From Sorex araneus (Eukaryota; Chordata; Mammalia; Eulipotyphla; Soricidae): a stretch of DNA of 64,000 bases. The position numbers and the translations under genes are program-made. Positions 20,026 through 31,981 of this stretch are shown piece by piece. Position 1 is the first letter of the stretch, and each line of letters opens with the position of its first letter. The DNA lies in NCBI RefSeq assembly GCF_027595985.1, contig NC_073307.1, positions 120,122,678-120,186,677 on the forward strand. The letters run 5' to 3'. The notes beneath the pieces are model-generated. The model did not search any database, had not been told where the DNA came from, and worked only from the letters and a program-made list of their open reading frames with translations.

Positions 20026-20276
20026 GAAGAGAAATTATGCAACAAATTTTATTTAGCATAGTCAGTCCCAACATTCAGCACAAAAAGTTTACAGAAGATA
20101 GAAAGTACATTAATAAAAGCCAGTCTTTACTAAAAGAAAACAGAAAATATATTATTGATTCAAAATATTTTACACTTGAATGATAAACCGCAATAACTTA
20201 TTCTGGGCACCTACTGATAAGAGAAAGGAAGAGGAGAGAATTTTCAGGAGCTCAGTTTCAGGGGATGTCGGAGAAG
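20025..20276 (-). promoter_or_regulatory. TSG101: TSG101 3' UTR and poly(A) signal
   Basis: AATAAA on the minus strand is at 20053-20048, 224 nt past the stop codon, so the mature 3' end should fall near 20030. The UTR is short and free of SINEs, unusual in this SINE-rich window. Confidence 0.7.
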
Positions 20277-20366
20277 TCAGTAGAGATCACTGAGACCGGC
20301 AGTCTTTCTTGCTTTTTGCATGAGTGCTCTCAGCTGGAACTGTTTACGTGACAGAAGACGCACATG
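20277..20366 (-). CDS. TSG101: TSG101 exon 10, coding part
   Basis: The acceptor is CCAG (minus strand) just above 20366. The 29 codons start [20 protein letters not shown] and end GLSDLY, then TGA at 20279-20277. This is the end of the steadiness box that binds VPS28 and controls TSG101 level; it is identical to the human sequence I remember. Confidence 0.97.
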   Translation of the reverse strand, partial: HVRLLSRKQFQLRALMQKARKTAGLSDLY

Positions 20367-23300
20367 CTGGGAAGGGGGGAAAGTTTCAAAAGTTAAGAAT
20401 GGTTAAGGCACAGGAATGACATCAGTTTGTAACTTAAATGGGATTTCACTCTAAGCTCATTTCCTCTACCAACCTTCCTCTGAAACCAGTATTAATTACA
20501 TAATGGCTTTTAAATCCCACTCAACTGACACTGGCAGATGTATAAAGATCTCTACAAGCTTTACAGGTTCACAGAAGACCTGTAAAAACTCACAGGGAAA
20601 GCACCAACACTGCAGAACCTGGCTTGGGGAACCTGGGTCAGCCACGTGCACATCACTCCAGCCCCATTGACTGAGCTCTATTTTGAGAGGAACAAGATGT
20701 CAGGGAGCCTGTATTTTGATTTGTTACAAAACTGCTATTTGTCTCCACTAGGCTAAAAGGAAAAGGGTACAGAGGAGTAGCTTTATCACTGTCAATACAG
20801 CACTCTCTTGTCTGTCCATGTGCATCTTTCCCTATGCTATGCCCATCCAACCAGGAGGCTGTGTATGGAGGGAGTCCTCCCTTGGACCTGTAGCCTTGCA
20901 TATCCCACATAGACAGATAAGGTCATCAGCTGACCCAACCAGCTTTGCATGTCATATTGGAGCACTAGCAGCAGACTGGACTCAATATCCACATCGTGGC
21001 TGCTATTATTCTTAATACCATAGTCTACCACAACCCACCAAAGCAGTAATATAAACTGGGTTTACTAGATTTTTAGGTCTATACAGTTAGCCTGAAACAA
21101 CTTTCATTCAGAAGCCTTCGGTACCAACTCTAAGAAAATTAATGGAAATGAATGGGGCAGACATACATCTCAGTTCGACCGTACCTCTGCCTTACCCAAG
21201 CACAGTAGTACGATGGGATTGCATTCAATTTTACACATTAGGGGTTGCAGGAGGTGATGATGGAGATGACAGTGCTCAGAAATGAACCCTGGTAATACCC
21301 TGGGGGACCATGTGGTGCAGGGAATTGACAGGTCAGCTCAATACAGAATGCCTGAGATGATTGGTAAGGAGGAGACTTCAGCCAATTTTTCTTCTCCTGC
21401 ATAGACTGACCCTCAGTCTTCCCAAGGTTACAGACTGTTCACCATCATGGATCACTTGTTCTCTTAGAACAAGCTAGCCCACTCTACAAAATCCTGGACA
21501 ACAGAATATGACATACCTTTAGGAAAACATCAAGGTCTATCACTCCCCGCCTCAAGGCTTCTCCCAGGTAGAAGATAGTATCTTCAATAGCATTTTCTTC
21601 TGCATACAGATTTAAGATCTGTTTGTATAGTGGGGCTGTGGGAATGATAACTTCATCAATATCATTATTTTCAGATTGATTTTCCATTTTCTCCAGAGCA
21701 GAACTTAGTTCTTCATCCTTCTTTCTCAAAAGTTCTATGTTTTTATCAACCTCAGCCTGAAAACAGAACAGTCCAAGCATGATGATTTTATAGTAATTGT
21801 ACATAATTATCTGCCTGTTAGCTATCTACAATCAATTCCACAGAAACAGACTTGTCATTAAAAAAAAGCAATGTTTAAGGTCAGGGATATAGCTCAGCAG
21901 TAGGGCAGATACCTGGAATTTATGATGTCCAGAGTTGGATTCCCAACACCCCTCCCTATAAATATTTCAATAACACACTGACCAGAGGTGACCTAAGAAC
22001 GCTCAATGAAAGCAATAATGTTGGAGATACTATGACAACTGATATTGCAAATGAAATCATTAGAAAAAATACTTTCCAGTTGGAAGTTCCTTACATGAAA
22101 ATTATGTTTTGTTCCCCAAATGGGCATTTACCATTCAACCAACTTTCTCCAGTCTATAGAGAAGATTCAACAAATAGAATCTCCAGTAGCTTTAAGTAAG
22201 TAAAGTTCAAGAGTTCTCAGGCTCTGAATTGCAGTGATCTTACCTCTTCAACTTTTGAGCATCACTGGGCAGTACAAATCACTTTTTCCAAGGCCTTCAG
22301 AGGTTCAGTAATTCTACTCTTTCATCAAAAATGAGTATTTTGGGGGCTGGAGTGATAGCACAGCGGGTAGGGGGCGTTTGCCTTGCACGAGGCTGACCCG
22401 GGTTCGAATCCCAGCATCCCATATGGTCCCCTGAGCACCGCCAGGGGTAATTCCTGAGTGCAAAGCCAGGAGTAACCCCTGTGCCTTGCCAGGTGTGACC
22501 CAAAAAGCAAAAAAAAAAAAAAAAAAAAAAAGAGTATTTTATTTGGACTAAACTCTCCTTCATTGGAATAAAATGCTAGTGCCTCCACTTCATCAGTAAA
22601 AGTCACAGAGTTAACTTTGCATATATACAACTTTTAAGTCACCCAGTTATCCCTGAATTACCAAATCAGTCTACACCCAACATCTGCCAAGATTTTTATT
22701 GTGGTTTGGAACTCTTAAATTATTTCCTTTTTGGGTCACACCCGGCGATGCACAGGGGTTACTGCTGGCTCTGCACTCAGGAATTACTCCTGGCAGTGTT
22801 CGGGGGACCATATGGGATGCTGGGAATCGAACTCGGGTCGGTCGCGTGCAAGGCAAACACCCTACCTGCTGTGCTATTGCTCTAGCCCTCAAATTATTTC
22901 TGATGGCACAACAAGCACTGAAATAGTACTCTTCTGGGTCAAAACATCACCCCCCCACCACCGAGGTGTGAGCAAAAATGCTTCTACAGTACAACTTCCA
23001 TCAACGACCAAATTAAAAATTAATGTAAGCTCCACTTTTAACAAAGGTACAGAGAAGTTACACATTTACTATACACACAATGTCTAGGGTAATCAAGAAC
23101 ATTTTGCCAGGGCTACAATTCAATCTAAAAATCTCAAGTATTTAGTGAGTTACTTACTACTTCTTGATCTAAACGAGTAACCATCTCTTCCAATTTCTGG
23201 TGGCCTTTTTTCAGGTCTTCTTCTGTTCGTTTTAAAGCGTTGAGCTCTGCCTGAGCACGATCCATTTCCTCCTTCATCCGCCATCTCAGTTTGTCACTGA

Positions 23301-26300
23301 CTGCCGAGATGAGAGAGGCCCTGATAGTGTCCTCGCTGATTGTGCCATCCCTGCTGGGGCCTGCAGGGAAAAAAAAAAAAAGGTAAAACCACTTAAATAT
23401 AAAACTTTCTAGTTTCAAAACAGGAACCTTCAGAAATAGGGCAAAATGAGTAAACACTTTCAAAGTGGAGAGAAATGAAATTATAAATGTTATAATTTCA
23501 TAAAAATAACATCAAAATTCGGGTTAATTCACATATCCTTTTCTTTCTTTTTTCTTGTTTTGGGTCACACCCAGCGATGCTCAGGGGTTACTCCTGGCTC
23601 TGCACTCAGGAATTACTCCTGCAGTGCTCGGGGGACCATATGGGAATTGAACCTGGCTCAGCTGCGTGCAAGGCAAACACCCTACCCACCATGCTATTGC
23701 TCCAGCCCCCTCACATAACACTTTTCCTGCAAGGGTATCATCAGTTTGTATTTCTCAGCTTTCTCTACTTACAGGCTTGAACAAGGAGCTATTTATTCTA
23801 TGAGGCAGGGCTGCCTCTCTACAGATTTATAATGATTGCTAAATCTTCAGCATTTGTGTCAAGGAAACCATCTAATTCAGATCAAATCTATTTCCAAGTT
23901 TCCTGGCTAAGCAAAAGACAGGAGCCCACTGGAAAAGCCAGCACGAGGACTAAGAACAGGTAGTATTTCCCATGTATAGTTTACAATAAGAAGGCAGACA
24001 TCTTCTTGTAAGATAGATGTCTTATTTCTCCCCTACTTCCCAAAAGAACGGAAAAGAACAAATGAGCAACAGAGAATGACACAGAACAAATACAACTAAT
24101 AAACTTCTCAGATTCTTTGCTATAGTGATTTCTGTTCACATTTAATTACACATTCAGTAGATATTTTCCCTCCCTTTAATATAAAGATAGATACTTTTAT
24201 GACTATCTGTGTCCTTCACTTAAGGACCTAATCAACAATAAATAAATAAAGGGCTTTTTGATGTTTAGTTTTTTTTTTTTTTTAAAGCTTTTTGGTTCAC
24301 CCCGGCAATGCTTAGGGATTACTCCTGGCTCTGCACTCAGGAATTCCTCCTGGCGATGCTCAGGGGACCATATGGGATGCTGGGAATTGAACCCGGGTCA
24401 GCCACGTGTAAGGCAAACGCCCTACCTGCTGTGCTATCACTCCAGCCCCGATGTTCAACTTTGGTAGAATATCACATAGGGCTTAATAAATATATTTAAG
24501 CTTTATTGTCTACTCTGAATGTGAGCTGCAAATGTGTATCACATTATAAATTGGTTAACTCAAGACTAATCTCCACTCATTCCTCTGGCAGGCAACAACG
24601 CCTGAAGGTGGTCAGGTGCTACTGCCGCAGGGACCACTCTTGGCAGTGATTTAAGGACCATTATGTGTTACTAGGGACTTGAATGGGGGTCAGTGGGATG
24701 CAAAGCAAGCACTTCAGCCCACTACTATCTCTCCAGCCCCCAGTGAACATTCTGGTTCTCAGATCCATCTTCTTGCCCTTCTCTCTGTGCTGTCTAAAGG
24801 CTGCCAGCAAAGATGGTCTCACCCATCACACACATATCCTCAGGACTTCTAACTTTCAAGGTTTTCCTGTCACAACCTAGTGAAAATCCTCCATTCTTTT
24901 GATTGATTTTTTCCTGGTGGTCACACCTGGTAGTGCAAGGGATCTGAACCCGGGTGAGCGGCATGCATGGTAAGTGCCATACCTCCTGCATACTTTCCTA
25001 GAGTATATAGGAGGTATACGGGATTCTTTCTTGGAGCCCTTGCCCTCTTTTATCATTTACAGGCCCAGAGTGGGTCTCCCACACCTGTATTCTCGGAACA
25101 TTATCAAAGACTGAAGCCACCAGGTGGAGGAAGTTTTCTATTCGCCTTCTTCCTGCTTTCTCATGTAATAAGAATCTAAACACCACTTTAACTGTATGCA
25201 CAACTGCTCACTGCTCAAAAGCAAGAACCTCCCATCCTCAGCAAGATAACCTGGAAGGTCCAGATGCTTTCACTTTCATCTGTGCCTCTTTTAAGCAGTG
25301 TCTGCTGTCTCCTCTGCTTTTCTTGTTCTCTGGTTCACATCTGCTCTTGGATAAGGACAGGTCCATTTACTCACCTCTCTACCTTTATGCCCCAAACATA
25401 AACTTATCTGAGAAACCATTCTTTCTACAAAGTTCTAATCTCTTGAGTTCAAGTCCTATCTTCTCCAACATCACGAGTCCATTCTCCAGTGGATAAAAGA
25501 CCTTTATGTGAATGAAAACTGCCTCTTAAGAGGAGGGGAAAAATGCTTTTTATGATTAAAGTAAAGATATACAGCACAGAAACACAGAGTAGAATCTATT
25601 AACAGGTACTAACAGTTCTGGATGGGGGTAGGTGTTAAGAAAGGAAGATGCTCGGACTGGAGAAAAAGTATAGCCAGCAAGGCATTGCCTTGCACATGGC
25701 TGATCCGGACTCAATCCCTGGCACCACAAATGGTCCCCCAATGAGCACAGAGCCAGGAGTAAGCCCTGATCATCTGCGGGTGTGGGCCAAAAAGAAGAAA
25801 ATACATACAGGCAGATGATGCAAGAGGAGATATTGGGGAGGATGAAACACTGCTGTAAAACTATCTGTGATTCTGCCATTTGATCATTTTGTTGCTAGTA
25901 AACTTCTACTTTTGCTGGCCTTATCACAACATCCCAAATTCATCCCTAAAACATAATGGTCTACTTTACATTTACACAAATTATACTAATCACAAGTTTC
26001 CTTAAGGATTTACAAATGGCTTAGGTACTTTAACTACATTGTTAGATGATGCATCTTTTATCTCCACCCCCTCCTTTTTGGGTCAAACCTGGTAGTATGC
26101 AGGAATCACTCCTGGCTAGCTCAGGGGACTATATGGAATATATGGGATGCTGGGGGTCGAACCTTGGTTGGCCATGTTCAAGCCAAGGGCCCTCCCTTGC
26201 TATACTATCACTCCAGCCCTGATGCAGCTTTTTACGGAAAGAGCTCTACCCGCCCTAAATTCTTAAATCATTCTAAATTAACAAAGAGTTTAATGCTCTT

Positions 26301-29300
26301 GGGTCTAGAGATTGTAAGAGATTGCACAGGGGTTAAACAAAGTATACATCAAGTGATATTACAGGAGTAGTTTGAGGCCTACTTGGTTTGATTCCAAGCA
26401 CTTGGAACCAAAGTCAGGGTTGGTGACTTGGGACCAGAGTCAGGAAAAGTTCACTACCCACACAAATTCACCCTTTGTAGCTGATGCTTGCCTTGCATAT
26501 GGCCTACTTGGGTTCTCTATTCCAGACCGAGACTGGCCCCCAAACCTAACCCCTTCTCCCTACAAAGTTTAATGTTCTTGGATAACAAATTCTGTCTTCT
26601 CTCTATCATTATAGTTAAGACTAGTCATTAATGACCTATTCTCGTAACCGTATATAATTTCCAAAACAAGGCACAACAAATGCAAATACTATCTTCTTTC
26701 CTACTGTTATCAACTTAAACACATACTTTCCTGAAGAGAATGAATTAGGTACTTCTTTGCAACCTCACTACAGGAACAAACTATTGAATGATGTGTCAGA
26801 AACTAATAGAACTGGGGCTGGAGCAATAGCACAGTGGGTAGGGCATTTGCCTTGCACACGGCCAATCCGGGTTCAATTCCCAGCATCCCATATGGTCCCC
26901 TAAGCACCACCAGGGGTAATTCCTGAGTACATGAACCAGGAGTAACCCCTGTGCATCGCTGGGTATGAGCCAAAAAGGAAAAAAAAAAAATGTCCAGGTG
27001 CACAGCCACCTTAGACATCTGTCAGATGTGCTGCTCTGGAACTTTCTTTTACATTCTGCTGGGATGTGGGCAGGTAATTACTGAAACTGTTTACAAATAA
27101 AAGAGATGTAAAATATATCTATAATGTAAAAATTATTTGGTTAAGCTAAATGAAAGATAAAATCATTATCTCTACTGCCTGAAAAGTGAGAAGACTAAAC
27201 TACTAAAGCTCTATAGCCTTGAAGGGAGGTAGTATTGAAATGGAAGTATTGAAAAGTGAGTAACAACGTGAAGTACTTTGCAATCACAGATTTCAACATT
27301 ATCAGTGCTTCCAATTTACCTGAGTAGCTACCACACTTCAGATTTGGAATTCAGAAGTATTAAGCTAAGGTCCTTAAAGAGTACAATTCTTTAAAGATAC
27401 TGTTCCTTTATCTAATGGGACAGCCAAATATGTATTGAAAAATGTTGCCATAATTAACTGATGTGATTTCAGCTTGGTTTTGTCTTTTTTTTTTTATTTG
27501 TCAAGGGAGTTCTGAAATCTATCTAATTTTGGTTTCTCACAACAGACTAAAAAAGAAAAACTGCAAGCTGCAAATCAGAAAATTTTATCAAGACAACTTA
27601 AAACCAATGTGTTATTAATTTAAAAATAATCTATCCCTCTGTCAAAAAAATTCTAACTTATTCTCTAGTACAATACAAAATTTTGTCTTTCATAGTATAG
27701 GTATCATAAGTATCCCCTCAATTCCTTGTTTATAACATGAGTAATGGTCCAAACCATACATAGGTGAGTAATTCCTTTTACACTACTCCATGTTGCCCTT
27801 CTCACTTGAAATTATGTCAGCAAGAAATTTTGGGCAGACACTAATATATATATACATATATATATGTATATATATATGTTTTTTTTGGGGGGTTACACCC
27901 AGAGATGCTCAGGGGTTCCTCCTGGCACTGCACTCAGGAATTACTCCTGGCGGTGCTTGGGGGATTGTATGGGATGCTGGGAATTGAACCCAGGTCGGCC
28001 ATGTGCAAGGCAAACACCCTACCCGCTGTGCTATCGCTCGAGCCCCAGACACTAATATTTTTAAAAATGGACCTTTTTCTCTTTTGTACTTTTTCTTGAG
28101 GTAATTTTTCAAAAGTTCAAACGAAATACTTCACAGCTAGTCCAGTATAATAGGAATAAACTTTACTGGGAGTGGTCTGGGCTTTGTCCTTGGCTGATCT
28201 CAAAGCCCTTGCAGTGTCTGATCTGATAATACTGTCTTGACACATCTGGGGACCATGGGTTACAGACAATCTAACAATGTGACTTATGGTAGGGGCACTG
28301 GACCATGCAGTAGTACTGCAATTTCTAGTGTAACTGGAGACTAAAGGCAGGTCAATTTTGTCTGTGAAAGCAAATCCCAATAAAAATTCTGGACAGGGGG
28401 ATGGGGACAAAGGACTAGGGTGCTGGCTTTGCAAGTGGGGAGTCCTGAGTTCAACATCCAGCACATGGTGATCCCTCAAGCACCACCAGGAATAGCCCCC
28501 AGATTTAAAAAGTAAAAGCTAGAGAGTAAAGCTCAGGAAAGTTTCTTTGGTTAGCTACACTTCATTCACAGTGACTCTATTGGGAGAGGACCACTAGAAT
28601 CTTGCTGATTTTATGTTAGCTGAAGAACTTCTATCCTTGCAGGTTCATATTGTAAAATCAACATTTAACAATCAATTGTTCACAGGTGATACATAACATT
28701 TTAATCCTGTGAATGTACATTGGTATACTGTAACTCCAGATTCTGTCACATTCCTTCAATTCTAAAGAAAATAATTAAGTCCGTTGGAGAGTCAGCTCAA
28801 TGAACTGACTATCACATGCTGTGCACATGTTCAAGCCCTGGTCCTGCATGGTACTTCTCAACCACTATCAGGAGTGACCCTGAGTACTGCTCTGTGTGGC
28901 CCCAGTATAAAACAAAACAAAAGATTCCACAGTCACACAGTCCCACTGACTTACTACATCACTCTGAGGATTCTTATTAGTATGGACCAGAAACCTGTGT
29001 TAATGGCTCAGAATACCTAAAGTTAAATTGTAAATTCACAATAAGACCCCAAAACAAACTCTGTATATCATATAAACTAAGAAACAGTGGTTAGGATAGA
29101 TATAGTGCTGGGAACTGAACCAGGGTCCTAACTGCTGCACTGAATGCAAGGTAACTGTTTTGCCACCTGTATCATCTCTTTGGCCCTCTTTTAATTAATT
29201 TTATATATATATATAAGTTTTTTTGATGGGGGCCACATCTGGCAGTGCTCAGGGACTGTGATGGAGCTCAGGGAACCATATGTGGTTGGCCATGTGCAAG

Positions 29301-31930
29301 GCAAGAACCTACAGCTGTGCTATTGCTCCAGCCCCCTTATAATTTTATAATAACCTTGACTTGAAATCTTCCCCATAGTCACAGGAAACCCACCAACCAC
29401 CGTGTGGCATTTTCCTTTTTGGTTTATGGGCTACAAGTAACAGGTGGTACTAGGGAATGAACCTAGTCAGCTACATGCAAGGCAAGTGCCATACCTGTAA
29501 CTGGTATGTACATATCTACTTAATATGTACATATCTAAATACTAAATGCTAAAATTCATTTATTTTCTACAAAATCTAATTCTGAGCTATAGTACAGCAG
29601 GATCCCCAAACACCATTGGGTATGGCGCCCAAACAAAAAGTCTAATGCCTGAATTATAAAATATCATCCCCCCTGTTCCCCCAAAGTTAAAAATTCAAGG
29701 AACTTGACACCTTAAGAGATAAGTGGATTTGGAAGATTCTTGATCACTTTTCAAGCAATTTGTGTGTGTGTGTGTGGGGGGGGGGAGCTCACACCTGGTG
29801 ATGCTTAGGGGTTACTCCTGGCTCTGCACTCAGGAATCACTCCTGATGGTGCTTGGGGAACCATATGGGATGTTGGGGATGGAGAAATAGTACAGTGGGT
29901 AGGGCATTTGCCTTGCACATGACTGACCTTGGTTAGATACCCAGCACCCCTTATGGTCTGGCAAGCCTCACCAGAAGTGATTCCTGAACCACTGGATGTG
30001 GCCCAGAATCAAACAAACAAAAAATCAAGCAACTTTTTCCCCCAAGGGAGGGATTCTGGGCCATACCTGGTGGTGCTTGGTGGACCATGTGGTATGGGAG
30101 ACATGTGCATACAAGGCAAGCAAGACCTTAAACCCTATACTCTCTCTCAAGTCCCCTCAAGTATTTTGAGAAATTAAAACATATATATATATATATATAT
30201 ATATATAACAAGTATTGCATTAAGAAGAGTTAAGGTATTGGGAATATGGCTCAAGTGATAGAGCACAAGCTTTGCATATTGAGGCCCTGGGTTCCACTGC
30301 CCCTTGTCTACTGGGCATAGTCACAGAGCACAACAACAGTAGCGCTAAATAAGAGTTGTATCAAACTGACAGATACCAAGTCCCCACATGCAGAAGTGCC
30401 TTTTATAGTTCCCAATTAGCAGCAACTGAAAAGTAACATTGATTTTTGAGAAAGAATCTTAAACAAAACCAGCTAAAGCAATCAGCTTAGGGAATACAAC
30501 TTTTCAAGTACTAGCAAACTAATATTCCACCTACTGGATCTAACAATTCAATGGCAGTATAGGCCACTATTATCAAAGAGCACTACTTACTATACACTAC
30601 CAATATAAAAGTCATCTTTAGGGGCTGGAGTTATTGATAGTACAGCAGGCAGGGCATTTGCCTTGTACATGTGTGACCAGGGTTCAATCCCGGCACCTCA
30701 TATGGTCCCCTGAGCTTCTCCAGGAGTAAGTGCTGAGCACCACCAGGTGTGGCTGGAAAAAAAGCCATCTTTATATAATTACCAAACTAACAGGGACACT
30801 GTAACTTGTGTTAAAACATAGCCAAGTATGACCAATGGTCCTGGAGTAATGTGTTAATTCATGTATTTTATTATATAAGTGAATCACAAAGTAAAATACA
30901 AAATAATTTTCTGGCCTGACTTTCACGAGCAAAAGTGAATCACCAGCCAAACATTTTCAGTGGGACACACACAGGCACGTGCTCGGCAGTGCATGGGAGA
31001 TATTGTGGACTGGACATTGAGGACTGGACACTGGACACTGAGATTGGACCCCGGACTTCCACATGGCATGTGCTCCAGTCCTTTAAACCATGTCTCTAGT
31101 TTGCCAAGCATTTTTAGTTTACGATGTTACTTGCTGAGACCTACATCTTCTGTGGACTGACACTTGTGATACAGAGTAAACTACAGCGCCTGAGCAGAAC
31201 CAACTGCTTATAGACTATTACTTAGAAACTGGATCAGTCTCATGTAGATGAGTGGCTCCACCCACATGATTTCCTTTCATCATCATAATAATTTTTAAGA
31301 AGGGCCAATCTCTGAAACAGGAGTGACATTTCAAACAACTATATGAGTGAAGGCTTCATTTCATGTCATTCAGCACAAACTTGGGAAATTCATTAAACAA
31401 TTCACAAAAGTCTTTGTGAAGCTCTCTGCCAAGCTCTGTGCATAATACAGAACTTTTCTCTTTTTAGGGGGAGGGGCCACACCCTGTAGTGCTCAAGGGC
31501 TACTCCCAGCAGTGCTGGGGACATGCAAGTGCTCAGAGTCCAACTCAGGCCTAATGCATGCAAAGCACACACACTAATTCTTTGAGCTCTCCCGCCAGAC
31601 CACAGGTCCTATATCTTTAAAGCCTACTCAGAGCAGCACATTTTATTTAAGCTTCAGAAAATCTCTACAACCACAATCAGAACACATTTTCTTAAAGTTG
31701 TAGGGGCTAGGGGGACAGTTCACTGGTGGACTGCAAGCTTCACAAATATAAGGCTCGATTCTGGACCCAAGTCATGAGCAGGTTTATCCTTTCTAAATAT
31801 AAATATCACAAGGAGTTAAATAAGTTTATATAAACATTAGTTTCAAAAGAGAAAAACCTTTAGAACTAAAATAGGACATCAAAGTATAACTATTTATAAA
31901 GGAAGGAAGGAAGGGAGGGAGGGAGGGAGG

Positions 31931-31981
<51 letters not shown>

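Larger units (their letters stand above)
21757..23157 (-). other. TSG101 intron 8
   Basis: 1.4 kb with a partial SINE near 21880-21960 and two good family-A SINEs (listed). The remaining sequence is AT-rich and unremarkable. Confidence 0.7.

Noticed and set aside
28117..28479. 120-codon minus-strand ORF
   Set aside because: No known domain; the right third is an old SINE. Possibly an old LTR fragment, but I could not support that.
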